Assembly: GCA_039720395.1 (NCBI GenBank)
Contig: CM077826.1
Location: 29,818,810 to 29,882,809 of the forward strand
Length of the DNA: 64,000 bases
DNA from: Liquidambar formosana
Lineage: Eukaryota; Streptophyta; Magnoliopsida; Saxifragales; Altingiaceae
Reading direction: 5' to 3'
Below, piece by piece: positions 36,521 through 47,559 of this stretch. A model generated the notes under the pieces. It had not been told where the DNA came from and searched no databases. It worked only from the letters and a program-made list of their open reading frames with translations. Within the stretch, counting starts at the first letter, position 1. The number at the start of each line of letters is the position of its first letter. The translations under genes and the position numbers were made by a program.

Positions 36521-36725
36521 TGTTGGAAAGTGTTTATTATTTCTCTTTATTTCTTATGTTATTGTTATGTAATAAGCTAAAGGGATACTTTTGTCTTTGT
36601 ACACATATAAGTATAAATACAATGCAACAAGGAAGAATACCCTAGCTTCCTATTATTAAAAACTACAGTTTTTTCCTCTCTTCTTCTTCTTTCTTCTTCT
36701 TTTTCTTCTTCTATTCAAATCTACT
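36521..36725 (+). repeat. 3' LTR of Copia A
   Basis: 205 bp, preceded by the polypurine tract TGAGGGGGAG (36511-36520). It is slightly longer than the 5' LTR because of extra CTT units. Confidence 0.93.
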
Positions 36726-37027
36726 ATTTAAATGTTGAATTTATATAGATATTTACTCAGCGCGTTACACTTTTTATACCCTATAGAACACATACTTGTC
36801 TTATGCACATTTAAATTGCAATCTTTAGATTCTAGATTGTGTATTAGGGTCTAAAACATTGTTTCCCAAAGTTTCGTTGAAAATATCCATGTTAAACTAA
36901 TAATATCCGTCATATCTTTAAATCCATATCGATATTTTCGATATATCCATCGATATATCCGATATATCCGTATTTTTGGACCCTCAATATATCCATCGAT
37001 ATCGATATTTAAGTCCTTGATGGAAGG

Positions 37028-37950
37028 TAAAAAAGAAAAAAAGAGAAGAAAAGAGGAAGATAGGCACCTGGTATAGAGTGCTTAGGCTATCCCCTAGGAT
37101 TCTTGCTTGTGATACTTTCCAAAGGCATTCCCCCAACGATGTAAGCATTTGATTTCTTCTCTTGTTGTCTACAAAAGCTACATTGCAATTTAGGGAAGGA
37201 AATGTATGTGTTGCCAAGGAGCCTTATATAACCTAGAAGAGAAGGGGTGAATAGGTTTCTTTGAATTTCTTTTTTTATGACCCCTTAAGGACTAAATTCA
37301 AGTCCAACCAAATTACCTACTAGTTTAAGTGTTAATTAAAGTGAATATTTCAAGGCAAGGCAATCTAGACATGGGCATAAAGAACTAGCTTTCTAGTGCA
37401 AAATATGTGTTGAAGCATTTCTCCGAGAACATAGCACGCATAAAACTAAGGATATACTAAATAAACACAATCAAGCACACGTAGAACACAATGTGTAGTG
37501 GTTTGGACATCAAGCCTAATTCCACTATCATCAAGTTCCTCACCTCCATCGGTTCTTCTTGGATTTTCTCTTTCTATTGAGGATTGAGCACACTTCCAAA
37601 TAAATTTCAGCTTGAGAATATCAATTATATCTGAGTGGAATGCTAGTCTAGATCATGAAATTGCCAATACAATATACATGGGTCATTTTCCCTTTGGCAA
37701 TTTCTTGACAAAATACAAAAGTAGATGAATTAGGTACATATTTTACCAAATTATATTCAATACAAAGTACTCCCCCTGAATACACGATTCCCTAATTCTC
37801 AATCTTCCCTCATACTTGTATGAACCAGTGAGAAATTGTCCACATTGTCTCATCTCGGGCAATATCTCACCCATCTCATCTGAGATATAGAGTTCTGTAT
37901 ACATTCTTGTACTGTTGGGAAATATCATCTCTAGCTCGCACAATGCTAAC
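37028..37950 (-). other. Possible LTR-element 3' remnant (SIRE-like)
   Basis: On the minus strand, TTTTGTCAAGAAATTGCCAA followed by AGGG (about 37710-37690) resembles the untranslated 3' region and PPT of SIRE/Maximus Copia elements. It is followed by LTR-like text with CACTACACATTGTG (about 37490-37500). An ORF at 37943-37743 has no recognised domain. No TSD or complete LTR was found, so this is a weak call. 37028-37400 shows nothing specific. Confidence 0.25.
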
Positions 37951-39355
37951 CCGGCAAGATCTTGTCCATCTTGGATGAAACTTGAACCATGGAAGGAAGG
38001 GGCTCCTTTCCTGAAATTTTCACCCTAATCTGATCATAGTCAGTCTTAGCCCAGTGAGAAACTCAAAAAATCCACTCCTGTTCAACAACCTTATTAAACT
38101 TTAAAGTGTCAGCACAACACTCAACCTAGAAATTCTTATAATAATCCAACACACAATCCTCAAAGTTTATGAAAGTAAGTTGATAATGACATGTTTTGTC
38201 GGGTGGTGTCATGACACTTCAAGTCATAAATCTAGGCTTCCCCATCTTAGAATGAGTCTATGCTACTATATCCCAATTCTCCTTTGCAGTTCGCAGAAGC
38301 AAATAACCATTATTGACTTCTGGTTTCATCAAATGTAGAAGCCATGATATAATCAGATTTTTATGCATCCCATTTGTCATATAAATGATCATTTACTTTA
38401 TGCTCTTTCACCTTGCCATTCAAATATCCCATCTTTCCTTTACTCTTAATAAAAAGGTTTGCTGACTCAAACCAAGCTAAATAACTAAGCCCATCCAACT
38501 TCATTGTTGTGATTTGGAGAGTATGGTTTTCATTAGTGGGTATATTTTGACCCATTCTCCCATTTTGATAGCTTTAAGAGGTCTCACTCACTTCTTGTCG
38601 TGTGCACAACACTCAAACCACTCCAAATATCTCCAAAAACACAATAACCAGGCCAACAAACAACAAATAGCTGAAGCAGGGAAAAGAAAACTTTAATACA
38701 TACTAGAATAGTAGAATCCTTCACAAACAGCCTCAAATCATCCCAAAAAACCTATTGTAAGGTCAATGGTGTCTTAAAAATAGCAGCTCAACACAGTAAC
38801 AGTAATCCTCACAACGTGGCAGAACCAAAAAACCTTTATAGCACCTTCTTTTAATCTTAACAACTCCAAAGAAGCATTTAAGGCTTCAAGATGTCATCCT
38901 CTGTTGTGGATCGAAGCAACAAACCAGCCCCTGAAACTCCTGATGTGGGGTTTTGAAGAATACTCCCCATTTTTCAAAAAATCAAAGAAAGATGGGAAAA
39001 ACCTCTAAAATATTGTCGGACCAGGCTGATGTTTCATAGGAACATTCCCCTAGGGTGGACAACCATGCTAGTGGGTAGGGCTGGCAATTTGGGTGGGTTG
39101 GGTGGCTTTGAGTTGGGGCATAAATGGGTTGAGTTGGGTTGGGTTGCGTCATTAATGGGTTATGTAATTTGTGCCATTAATGGCACCCAACCCAATTATT
39201 GTGCATGCCGCATAACCAAAACCAACCCATGAATCATTGCAATAATACCCAAACCTAGCATGGATCAATAACCAACCCAATTCATTACCCGACCCAACCT
39301 ATATTTTAACCCGGCCGAGATTATGACCCGACCCATTTTGTGCCCTACTTTTTTT

Positions 39356-40656
39356 GGGAAATTAGCAATTACCCCTAATAGAAGACTGGTTTTAACAATA
39401 ACCCCATCATAAGAATTTTCAACTCCTTAACCCCTTTTTTTAGTATTGTTATTAGTCATAAGGAAATCATTTTAAAAAAATTCCCACATTAGCCTTATTT
39501 ATTTCTACCCTACCTTTTTAAACGGATTTCCTTATCTTTTTAAAGAGATTTCCCTACCTTTACACCTTACCTTTTTGAACAAATCTCCTACCCATTTGAA
39601 CAGATTTTTATTCTTTTATCACTTTGAAAATTAATCGTAGTTTTCGGGTTTCATATGAGTAGCAAGTTCATCCCTAATGAAATTTGTTGCTCCATCAACG
39701 GAAGATTGAGGAGATTTGTAGGGTTGACGATGGGCTCTGATCTAGCCTCTAAGGAGATTCGCCCCTTGCAATGATTGTTGAAGAAACCTCATATCTACAG
39801 AAGGAATATCAGATCTAGTGACGAAAACCCATGGTTTGAAAAAAAAAAAATGGTTCTTCCTCAGATTTGATTTCTCCGTTTATTCTTCATCTTCTTCATG
39901 TTTTTTTTTTTTTTTTTTTTTGCCTGCCATTCTGAGATCGAAACCTTTGTTTTTTCAGTTTTATATTTTTTAAGATCAGTTGTTTTTTTGGATAAATTCA
40001 ATGGTTCTAAAAACATATAAATTTTCAAAAAAAAGCATTGCATACAGTAACAATATACTCTAACCAGTACAGTATTCATATGCACAAATACATAGCACAA
40101 AGAACAACAAATGTGACAATTTACTACTTGAAAAAATGTTTTTTTTGAGCCATTTTTACTTTTTGTAATTGATGATAGATGTGTGCTGTGTTAAGTAGTA
40201 ACACTATACTGTTTACTATGTAAAATAGGTTGTTCAATTTTTATTTTTTTTATCAGTTTCATTTTCTTTATGAGCAGATGTTATACTATCATGGTTTTCA
40301 ATCAATTGAGAACGTATCCTTTTTTTTATGATAGTTGTGTTTTTAAATTCTTATATGTCAAGTGATAACACTTTACTGTTTATTTTGTAAAACAGGTTGT
40401 TGTTGCTTCTCAAATCAGCAATAAATGAGCGTGGGTTGTAAATAGTAATTCCTAATTTTATGTCAACCGTAATCCCTAAATTTATGGTAGGAATAATAAG
40501 GCTTGATTAAGAGTGACACAGGTTGTAAATAGTATGAAAGTTAAAGGAGGGTATTTTTGTCAGTTTGGGGTGAAAAGGGGTTACTGGGAAAAAAGGTTTT
40601 GTTTGTGGTTCAATTATAAAAAAGTCTTATAGTATGGGGCTATGGCCAAAAATCCC
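39356..40656. mobile_element. Mutator-like MITE, about 1.3 kb
   Basis: The left end is GGGAAATTAGCAATTACCCC; the inverted right end is GGGATTTTTGGCCATAGCCCC, followed in both by a diverged ATA/AAGACT stretch. The 9-bp duplication TACTTTTTT lies at 39346-39354 and 40657-40665. Ends rich in runs of G/C and a 9-bp TSD fit MULE-type MITEs. The interior is AT-rich with no protein recognised; 39660-39840 is somewhat GC-richer. Confidence 0.75.
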
Positions 40657-40670
40657 TACTTTTTTCCCCT

Positions 40671-40721
<51 letters not shown>
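40671..40721. repeat. (TC)n microsatellite
   Basis: About 25 TC units; it creates a spurious Ser/Leu open frame (40634-40879). A long A run follows at 40830-40856. Confidence 0.95.
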
Positions 40722-40723
<2 letters not shown>

Positions 40724-42445
40724 AAAACGCTGCCCTTGGAGAGAATCTACCCAAATAACCAAAGTAAGAGCTTTACAGAGAAAAAACATGAAAGTGTTAG
40801 CTTAGCTTTAGATTTTCAAAGTAAATTGCAAAAAAAAAAAAAAAAAAAAAAAAAAAGGAAAAAATCTAGATCTAGTTGAAACTAATTGCAACAAAAGCCA
40901 AAAAGCAAGAAATAATAATAATAATATATTTGTACCATTGAGTTACAAATCACAAGAATGAGAATACAACTATATAAGTCATGGCCACTAGTGAATAGCC
41001 AAGATAATTCTGTGACCAAGTTTGACATTCAGTAGTTGCTCTCAATTGATAAAGGAACCCACATGACAAAAAGAGGGGAAAAGCAACATTCATAATAAAG
41101 AAATATTAAGTTTCAAGAAAAATATGGAACTAGTTCACAAATGAGATATTGTAAATATAATGTCTTTAATTGTCCTTTGCTACAACTTCCTTTTTTTGAA
41201 AACTACCATTCACAAAGAAAAGAAAGGGGAAGCAAAAAAAAAAAAAAAAACTCATAGTCGTGCAGTTGAAAATTTATCCCCCAATAGTTTGAAAACTACC
41301 ATTCATTCATCTTCCTTGCACAGTTGAGTGTTGGTGTCATCGCCTAAAGTACAGGGGGCACTTCATAGCAAAAAGAAAAAATATACAGGGAAGTGCTTCG
41401 ACTAGCCTCCTCCTCAAATTCTGGTGCTAAACGTTGGGTGGGTTTGGTTTAAGAAACTTTCAAAGAGAAGATTCAAACCCCATAATATGAACATGGGAAA
41501 ACACTTGTTAGCATTATTTTGCTTATGTTACAAAGGCACTTTTGTAACTTCTTAACTATTAATATAATAAGGGCTGATAGGGTTAGAGAAACCTAATTTG
41601 GCTCTCTAATCCCTATTCCCGTTTTGGTTTTCTTCTCCTTCTCTTTCTCTTCTTTCTCTCTTCTTCTTTCTTCTTCTCCACTTAAACCCTAAATCTATAA
41701 CTCATCTTGGTATCAGAGTAGAATTAAAACATACCTGGGATTGTTTTCTTTGCATATCATCACTAGAAGACCTTAGTAGGTAGCTATGGTGTGCTGACGT
41801 CAATTGCCGGTTGATGACGTCAGCATCAGGACGACCTCCAACGATCGGCGACTCTCTCCCTTGGCTCGCCTGATTTTTCTGAGAATTATGGTACCCTTTA
41901 TTTGATTGTTCAATACCATCTAGTACGATTTTTCTATTTTCCTTTGATTTTCACTCAATTCGACCCTATTTTTTGGATCTGTTCTTGTGACCTTTTTGAG
42001 CACTTCTTGTTGGCTGGATTGGGTCCTATGTGTGCCGACTAGACCCTAGGAGGTGTTGTTTGCCTTTTGTTGTCTTCCGTTACTTGTGTATTGCCATGAA
42101 TACATCGTTGAATGGAGTTTTGGGGCTTCAGCACTGTGCAGGAAGCCATGGTTGCCTTCCTTTCTTGTCTTGGATGGCTCCTCTATTTTTTTGGTAATTT
42201 TTGAGAATTTTTTGGCTGCTGTTTTTTAGGTTTTCTCCAAGTCTACAATGGCTGGGATTGGTTTATGGTGTTTTGAATACACAGTGGCTGCTTTGTGTTT
42301 TATGGTTGTTAAGTTGTGAGACTTGTGGCTGATTTGTGTTGTCTTCTGAGATTGGTTTTCATAAGTTGGCTTGTTAATTGTTAATTTGGTATAGTATCTT
42401 TTTTTTTTTTTTAATAAGGAAATTTGGTATAGTATCTTATTAGAG

Positions 42446-42823
42446 ATGGCTGAAGAGAAGTCTACCACTACGACTGTGATAAAACTCCCACCACTTAAGG
42501 ATGATAATTCCCCTAAGTGTATCACTTCAAGGAAATTAGATGGTGTGAACAATATGTCTTGGGCCCATGCGGTTCAAGTTTACTTGCGCAGTAAGCGTCG
42601 ATTGAAGTACCTAACCGATAATCCACCAGATTTTACTGATCCAACCTATGGAGATTGCATATGTGAAGATTTGGTTGTTATGGGCTTGTTATGGCACAGT
42701 TTGGAACCCCATATTGCTGCCACTGTTGAGTTTTGTAATTCCTCCAAGAAGATTTGGGATTCTATTTCAGAGTCTTTTGCCCAAAAGAGTAATGTTTCCC
42801 GTGTTTATGAGCTTTACGAATAG
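42446..42823 (+). pseudogene. Copia B gag fragment
   Basis: The start is at 42446 (MAEEKSTTTTVIKLPPLKDD). SRKLDGVNNMSWAHAVQVYL and VMGLLWHSLEPHIAATVEF are the gag N-terminal domain, ending SRVYELYE and a stop at 42821. This part is open and undamaged. Its wording differs from Copia A and D gag, so it is a different Copia family. Confidence 0.88.
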
Positions 42824-43818
42824 ATTTTCTCATTGTTTCTCATATTGTTCTCATTGTCTATGTTGATGATATTATCATCTCTCGGGATGATTCTATGGGC
42901 ATTGTTGATTTAAAATGCTATTTGGGTACCCATTTTCAAACTAAAGATCTTTTTTCTCTTCATTATTTCCTTGGCATTGAAGTTGCTCATTCTTCTTAGG
43001 GCATTTCTTTGTCTCAACGGAAATATGTTCTTGATCTTCTGTCTGAAACAGGTCTTTTGGGTTCTCGTCCAGCTGACACCCCTATGGATTCTTCTATTAA
43101 GCTTGATAGTGATCAGGGGGAAGCATTTGGTGATGTTGGTCACTATCATAGATTGGTTGGGAAGTTAAGTTATCTTACTATTACTCGACCTGACATTACT
43201 TATGCAGTTGGGGTTGTTAGTCAGTTCATGCATGCTCCTCGTCAACCCCATTTTGAGGCAGTTTGTCATCTTCTTCGTTATTTGAAGGGTACTCCTAGTC
43301 GCGGTTTGTTGTACAAATCGTCTCGTACCTTGTCTGTAACTAGTTTTAGTGATGCTGATTGAGTCGGTTCTTGTTTTTTATCGGCGGTCTACTTCTGGCT
43401 ACTATACCTTTGTTGGGGGTAATTTAGTTACCTAGCGTAGTAAAAAGCAGATAGTTGTTGCGCGGTCTAGTGCTAAAGTCGAATATCGCGCTATAGCTCA
43501 TACTGCTTCTGAGATGCTTTAGGTTCGCTCTCTTCTTACTGATTTTGGCCTTAACATTCCTACCCCTATGGATATGTATTGTGACAATCAAGGTACTATC
43601 TTTATTGCCAACAATCCTGTTTTTCATGAAGCGGACAAAGCATATTGAGGTTGATAGTCATTTCATTTCGAGATTTGTTATTGCAGCACGAGCTTGCGAC
43701 TCCTTATATTCGCTCCGATGATCAGCTTGGCGATATTCTTACAAAGCCTTTATGTCATGCTCCTTTTCAACGCCTATCTTTCAAGTTGGGTATGTTTGAT
43801 CTCTATGCTCCAACTTGA
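42824..43818 (+). pseudogene. Copia B RT C-terminus and RNase H
   Basis: After the deletion junction, VYVDDIIISRDDS (about 42860) and LHYFLGIEVAHSS lead to a stop. Then come LSQRKYVLDLLSETGLLG, YHRLVGKLSYLTITRPDITYA and a stop replacing W in SDADW (about 43361). RNase H pieces continue in shifted frames to HELATPYIRSDDQLGDIL and LGMFDLYAPT at 43818. Confidence 0.88.
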
Positions 43819-44302
43819 GGGGGAGTGGTAGCATTATTTTACTTATGTTACAAGGGCACTTTTGTAACTTCTTAACTACTAATATAATAAGGGCTGATAG
43901 GGTTAGAGAAACCTAATTTGGCTCTCTAATCCCTATTCCCATTTTGGTTTTCTTCTCCTTCTCTTTCTCTTATTTCTCTCTTCTTCTTTCTTCTTCTCCA
44001 CTTAAACCCTAAATCTATAACTCAACTACACTCTTCTTTATACATGTCTTTCTAACTCAAATTCCAACCTCGTTCCCCACCCAATTGTCAACACCAAATA
44101 TTTCAAAGTAGGTATGCCCAAAAAATATCGAAAAAGGGAAAACAATCGCTGGCCTAGCGAGAAGACCTCTTCTACTATCGTATGATAATAATGATAAACT
44201 TTTTTGGCCGACAATATCCAAGCCATTTCAGTGGAAAACAAATACATTAACACCACATATGTATATAGTCTTCGCATTTTCATATATATATGTACGTAGA
44301 GC

Positions 44303-44909
44303 CTAATGTTTTGAAAACCGGTCTGGACACTCACTTGGTCAAATGACCGGGTTGGTTCAACCTGGTTCAACCGGCTAGGTTAATTAGGCCAACCGGTTAT
44401 GGTGTATGAGGGTATAAAACTATAAATAATTAGATATAAATAAGATTTTTAATTATTTTTAATAAGAAATCTAATACAAGAGTCAAATTTGATTTAGCAC
44501 ACAAATAAACAAAAAGTTTCAATGTTCAAGTTTAGATTTGAACATCATAAATAGTAATAATAAATCTATCATAAAGAGATACTTGGCAAAAAGAAACTAA
44601 TCCCCTAAGAATTTGTTAATAAAAAGGAAACTAAATCCCATTAAATGCAATTTTATCTTTAAATAGAATTGATTAACGGTAAAATCTAGATATTACCATA
44701 TATGTTTTTTTCAAATTTTTTAAATTCGAAAAATAAAAATAAAAAATCTGACCCAATTGACCCAGCCCGGTTAACGGGTCAATGGTTCAACCAATTGAAT
44801 CGGCTGGTTTTTCTGATTTTTCTATTTTTGGGCTGTTTGATTGAACTAATCTGGTGAAGCTACCGGGTTCGGTTCAACCGGCTGGACCAGACCAGGTTTC
44901 AAAACACTA
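44303..44909. mobile_element. hAT-type MITE, 607 bp
   Basis: 8-bp duplication CGTAGAGC at 44295-44302 and 44910-44917. The left end is CTAATGTTTTGAAAACCGG; the inverted right end is TAGTGTTTTGAAACCTGG. Subterminal GGTTCAACC/AACCGG motifs and TGTTTT-AAAACC ends link it to hAT 2 (5899-11609), whose transposase type may have moved it (inference). Non-coding. Confidence 0.88.
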
Positions 44910-46344
44910 CGTAGAGCTCTATAGGCTTTTTCAAATTCACAAAACACAAGTTAGAAGCAGGCAGCTTGAAAAGAAGCCAAACCTCTCTTTTGCAAAGAAA
45001 ATGTAATAAAATAATTAGAAAATAAAAAATAAAAAAAAATTGCCCGCACCCTATAATACACTAAACCTGGGCTCTCCCTATAATACACAACTACACAAGT
45101 TGGACTCTGGCTTTGTATGAAATGCATGCATTGTCTCCCTATAATACACCAATCCTAGGCATTCTAAGAGGCCATAATACAAACACCCAACAAAAAAATA
45201 GGAACTAATACCAAGACCATCAAGAAGCGAACAGCAACCAGAAATAGAGCACCCAAAAGGCATAGAAGGAAACACATTACAAGGAGATTACCACCCCTCA
45301 AGAACCACAGCTAAGCCACAAATGAAACAAATCTGTCCACTCCCAATTTTTGTCTCTTGGATACAAAATTGTCTGTCCACAAGATTTGACCTTCTCAGAA
45401 ACCAAACAGAGGATTAGGATTTTCCATAAATAGATCTGTAATAGAAAAACTCAAAAATTACAAAAGCTAGATTTACATGACAAAGTTTGAAAAACAAATT
45501 GGTGATTTTACGAGTATAATGAGTGATTAAATGTAGATAATTAGTAGAGTAAGAGCTGATCTCGTATGAAATGTCCTAGAATAGTCATCAGTCTTCGATT
45601 TGAAATGGAAAATGAGTCTTCCTCTTTGATTACAAGAATTGTAGACAAGGAGTTGTCTTCTTCACACAGTGAGATCGAGCTCTCTTAGGCTCTCAGCCAT
45701 GGAGTCATCGTCATTTTCGCACAACAATGGAGTTGTCAGTCCCCTGCCGATGGTCTCTTCTTCGCGAAGAGAATGGAAGTATGGAACGTCTAGTGGAGGC
45801 AGGCTGGCAAAGAATGGCAAAACCCTAAGCATTTTTTTGTTAAGTTTAAAACCAAACGGGTCTGGTCGTGTAACCTATAACCAACCCATTTATAGTCGAG
45901 TTCGTTTTGGGTAACCCATTAGCAACCCATTTAAAAATTTTATGAACCCAAACCCATTTATTGCAGGTGGGTATGGGTGGGGATTGCAAGCCCTACTAGT
46001 GGGGTCAAATCACCCTACCAACATCAGTTCCTGTACACTAATGTCAGTGTTCGTATATTTTTTTTCTTTCTCCCCCTTAGAAGTTGCTCGTGTAAAGATA
46101 CATAAATAGAGAAACTCCGATACCAAGTTGATTTGTAAGAATAAGAAGAAGGAAAAGGAGGGAGAAAAGGAGACGGTTGAAACCTTTTTGAGAGCTTAGG
46201 GTTCTCTCCCTTAATGATGCAATCGATTTGGGAACTAGGGTGGAGATGCAGTTGGATAGGCCTGGTTTTATAAATTGATTATTGGATGGAGACCTGCACC
46301 ACCACAGTATTCTGACCAAGGAAAGGCACCAGTTCAGGCTAACA

Positions 46345-46841
46345 CTTAAAACCATGTTGTGAACCCACCTGTTGTAAACCCACCTACTACAAACCGTGAC
46401 TCAAGGAGTAGCAGTAGCAGTACTCAAGGGTGACAAGAGCCTGGAAGAATAAATTAATTTCTTAATAATGGATTTGCATATTTCATGATGTATTTATAAG
46501 ATCAAAAACTTTAGAATTTAAATATCTCTTGAAATAATTATGGTTTCGCATATGGTAATTTTAGAAGAATAAATTAATTTCTTAGTATCATTTTATTTTA
46601 AAATATCAACCTTGTAAGTCCCCTTGATGGCCTTATCTCACCGACCTAGAGACATATTTGATATTGATTCTGGACGCTTAAGTCTCAAATTTAATATCGT
46701 AGCCTTACCTCCAAGCACCTCCTTGGTAGCTAGCACTTTTCTCTCATGTGGTTAACATTCTAGAGAATTACTCTTAAGTATGTATTACTTCAACACTTCA
46801 TATTTATTTGCTATTTTCTCACATGTTTACTCTTGTAACAG
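46345..46841. other. Intron sequence upstream of oligoribonuclease exon
   Basis: Nothing recognised apart from a 24-bp repeat of AGAAGAATAAATTAATTTCTTA-type sequence at about 46443 and 46562. A pyrimidine tract and CAG at 46839-46841 form the 3' splice site. Confidence 0.45.
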
Positions 46842-46932
46842 AAGTATATGCCAGACTTGGCTAGTCTTTTCTCTCATGTTCTCGTTGATGTTAGTAGTGT
46901 TAAGGCCTTATGCATCCGTTGGTACCCAAGAG
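46842..46932 (+). CDS. Oligoribonuclease, penultimate exon
   Basis: 91 bp, entered in phase 0 and left in phase 1. It reads KYMPDLASLFSHVLVDVSSV then KALCIRWYPR, with splice sites TTGTAACAG before and GAG/GTAAAA after. E. coli Orn has the equivalent YMPEL and LDVSTLKELARRW in the same order, so the identification is secure; the Asp in VDVSS is a conserved position next to the active site. Joined to 28020-28106 it continues LFLK-KYMPDL in frame, and with the final exon it completes an Asp codon across the junction (G plus AT). No damage is seen, which argues that the gene is still under selection despite the large introns. Confidence 0.92.
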
Positions 46933-47159
46933 GTAAAAAATTTAATTTCTTCCTTGTTTCAAATTCAATCATAAGTTTCCAAATTACATTCAATATATCT
47001 AATGTGGAGATATAATTTTCCTCATTTCCTTTGCCACTTCATAAATGTGCCTCATCCATGGACTAAATTTAATGATTAGTTTATTTATTCATTTATTTTT
47101 TGCCAAAAGAAAAGAGAAGACTCACTATCATGTGCTATCCACTCAGAGTATTATTTATA

Positions 47160-47460
47160 TATGAAGAGAAGAAAAAATAAAATAAAAGCTAAGAAACAAA
47201 AGAAAAACAGGAAGCACGTTAGAGATAGTAGAAAAAACCCAAAGAGAAGGCCGAAGTTCACCTCTATTATTCAGAGCAACCAGAGAAAAACCCAAAGAAG
47301 ACCAAAACTGAAGATGTGAAGAAGTCATGTTAGCTTTAGGCTCAGCTATACAAATTAAATCCAGTTTAATCTTCTTGCAAATAGATTTCACCACTCTTTT
47401 AGTAGGGGCACTGGCTAAGCCCCTGGCATTCCAAAAAAAAAAAATTTCATTAAGAAACTA
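47160..47460 (-). pseudogene. LINE 2 ORF2 start (endonuclease)
   Basis: WNARGLASAPTKRVVKSICK then KIKLDLICIAEPKANMTSSH and FWSSLGFSLVALNNRGELRP. The WNxRGL and EPK (usually ETK) motifs mark the APE endonuclease; the conserved Glu is present. Similarity ends at about 47210. Confidence 0.85.
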
Positions 47461-47559
47461 TAGTGGATTTACCCCTAGTAGGGTATTCCTCTGCCCTTCT
47501 AAGAGCATTAGTTTTCTTTCTCAACTTCCTTTCTTGGGATTTAGATAACACAACCTGAA

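Larger units (their letters stand above)
31280..36725 (+). mobile_element. Copia element A, structurally full-length (5,446 bp)
   Basis: LTRs 31280-31477 and 36521-36725 are direct repeats with roughly four substitutions and a few CTT-unit indels by eye, so insertion was fairly recent. The 5-bp duplication ATTTA lies at 31275-31279 and 36726-36730. The binding site TGGTATCAGAG begins at 31478 directly after the LTR; the purine tract TGAGGGGGAG ends at 36520. Gag, protease, integrase, reverse transcriptase and RNase H follow in Copia order. Short LTRs (about 200 bp), size, and a polyprotein end close to the PPT resemble the Ale/Retrofit lineage (inference). Frameshifts and stops occur in every domain, so it is non-autonomous now. 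Confidence 0.95.
30124..37019. mobile_element. GATATATC hAT family, copy 3, carrying a Copia insertion
   Basis: Exact 8-bp duplication ATGGAAGG at 30116-30123 and 37020-37027. The left end is TAGACTTAAAAATCATCG and the inverted right end CAAGGACTTAAATATCGATA; GATATATC motifs fill 30135-30350 and 36910-37005. Removing the Copia (31280-36725) and one copy of its TSD leaves about 1,445 bp, close to copy 1. The two halves match copy 1 in order: GC-rich patch, TA tract (about 30760-30790), TTTAATATTATTTGGCATC, then the conserved 3' half. It lies within the long oligoribonuclease intron. Confidence 0.92.
41506..44027 (+). mobile_element. Copia element B, internally deleted (2,522 bp)
   Basis: LTRs 41506-41707 and 43826-44027 (both 202 bp) differ at about seven positions by eye. 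The exact duplication ACACT flanks the element (41501-41505 and 44028-44032). TGGTATCAGAG starts at 41708; a GAGGGGGAG purine tract ends at 43825. Between them lies a gag N-terminal part joined directly to the end of reverse transcriptase and RNase H, with protease, integrase and most of RT deleted. The clean LTRs and TSD indicate that it moved as, or became, a deletion derivative after insertion. Confidence 0.93.
39076..45995. mobile_element. hAT-ended element with three nested insertions (6,920 bp)
   Basis: Exact 8-bp duplication CTAGTGGG at 39068-39075 and 45996-46003. The left end is TAGGGCTGGCAA and the inverted right end TAGGGCTTGCAA. Subterminal DNA is packed with GGGTTGGGTT/AACCCAACCC motifs (39095-39320 and 45850-45985). 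Without the nested MULE-type MITE (39356-40656), Copia B (41506-44027) and hAT MITE (44303-44909), about 2.5 kb remains. The interior (40666-41505, 44033-44294, 44918-45850) shows no transposase, only A-runs and short ORFs such as 45669-45914 (Ser-rich, unrecognised). It is therefore a non-autonomous derivative. Confidence 0.9.
37951..46344 (-). mobile_element. Copia element D (minus strand), split by a hAT-ended element
   Basis: The 5' LTR is 46126-46344 (minus-strand start TGTTAGCCTGAACTGG, end AATCAACT), followed by TGGTATCGGAG (46115-46125), an iMet-type binding site. The leader runs 46004-46114 and resumes at 39067-38580 after the insertion 39076-45995. Gag starts near 38555 with NHTLQITTMKLDGLSYLAW and KSKGKMGYLNGKVKEH, clearly the same family as Copia A gag. 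It decays through stops to about 37960 (DQIRVKISGKEPLPS). Protease to RNase H and the 3' LTR are missing. Confidence 0.8.

Noticed and set aside
40634..40879. Open frame with long Ser-Leu run
   Set aside because: Translation of a TC microsatellite and a poly-A run.
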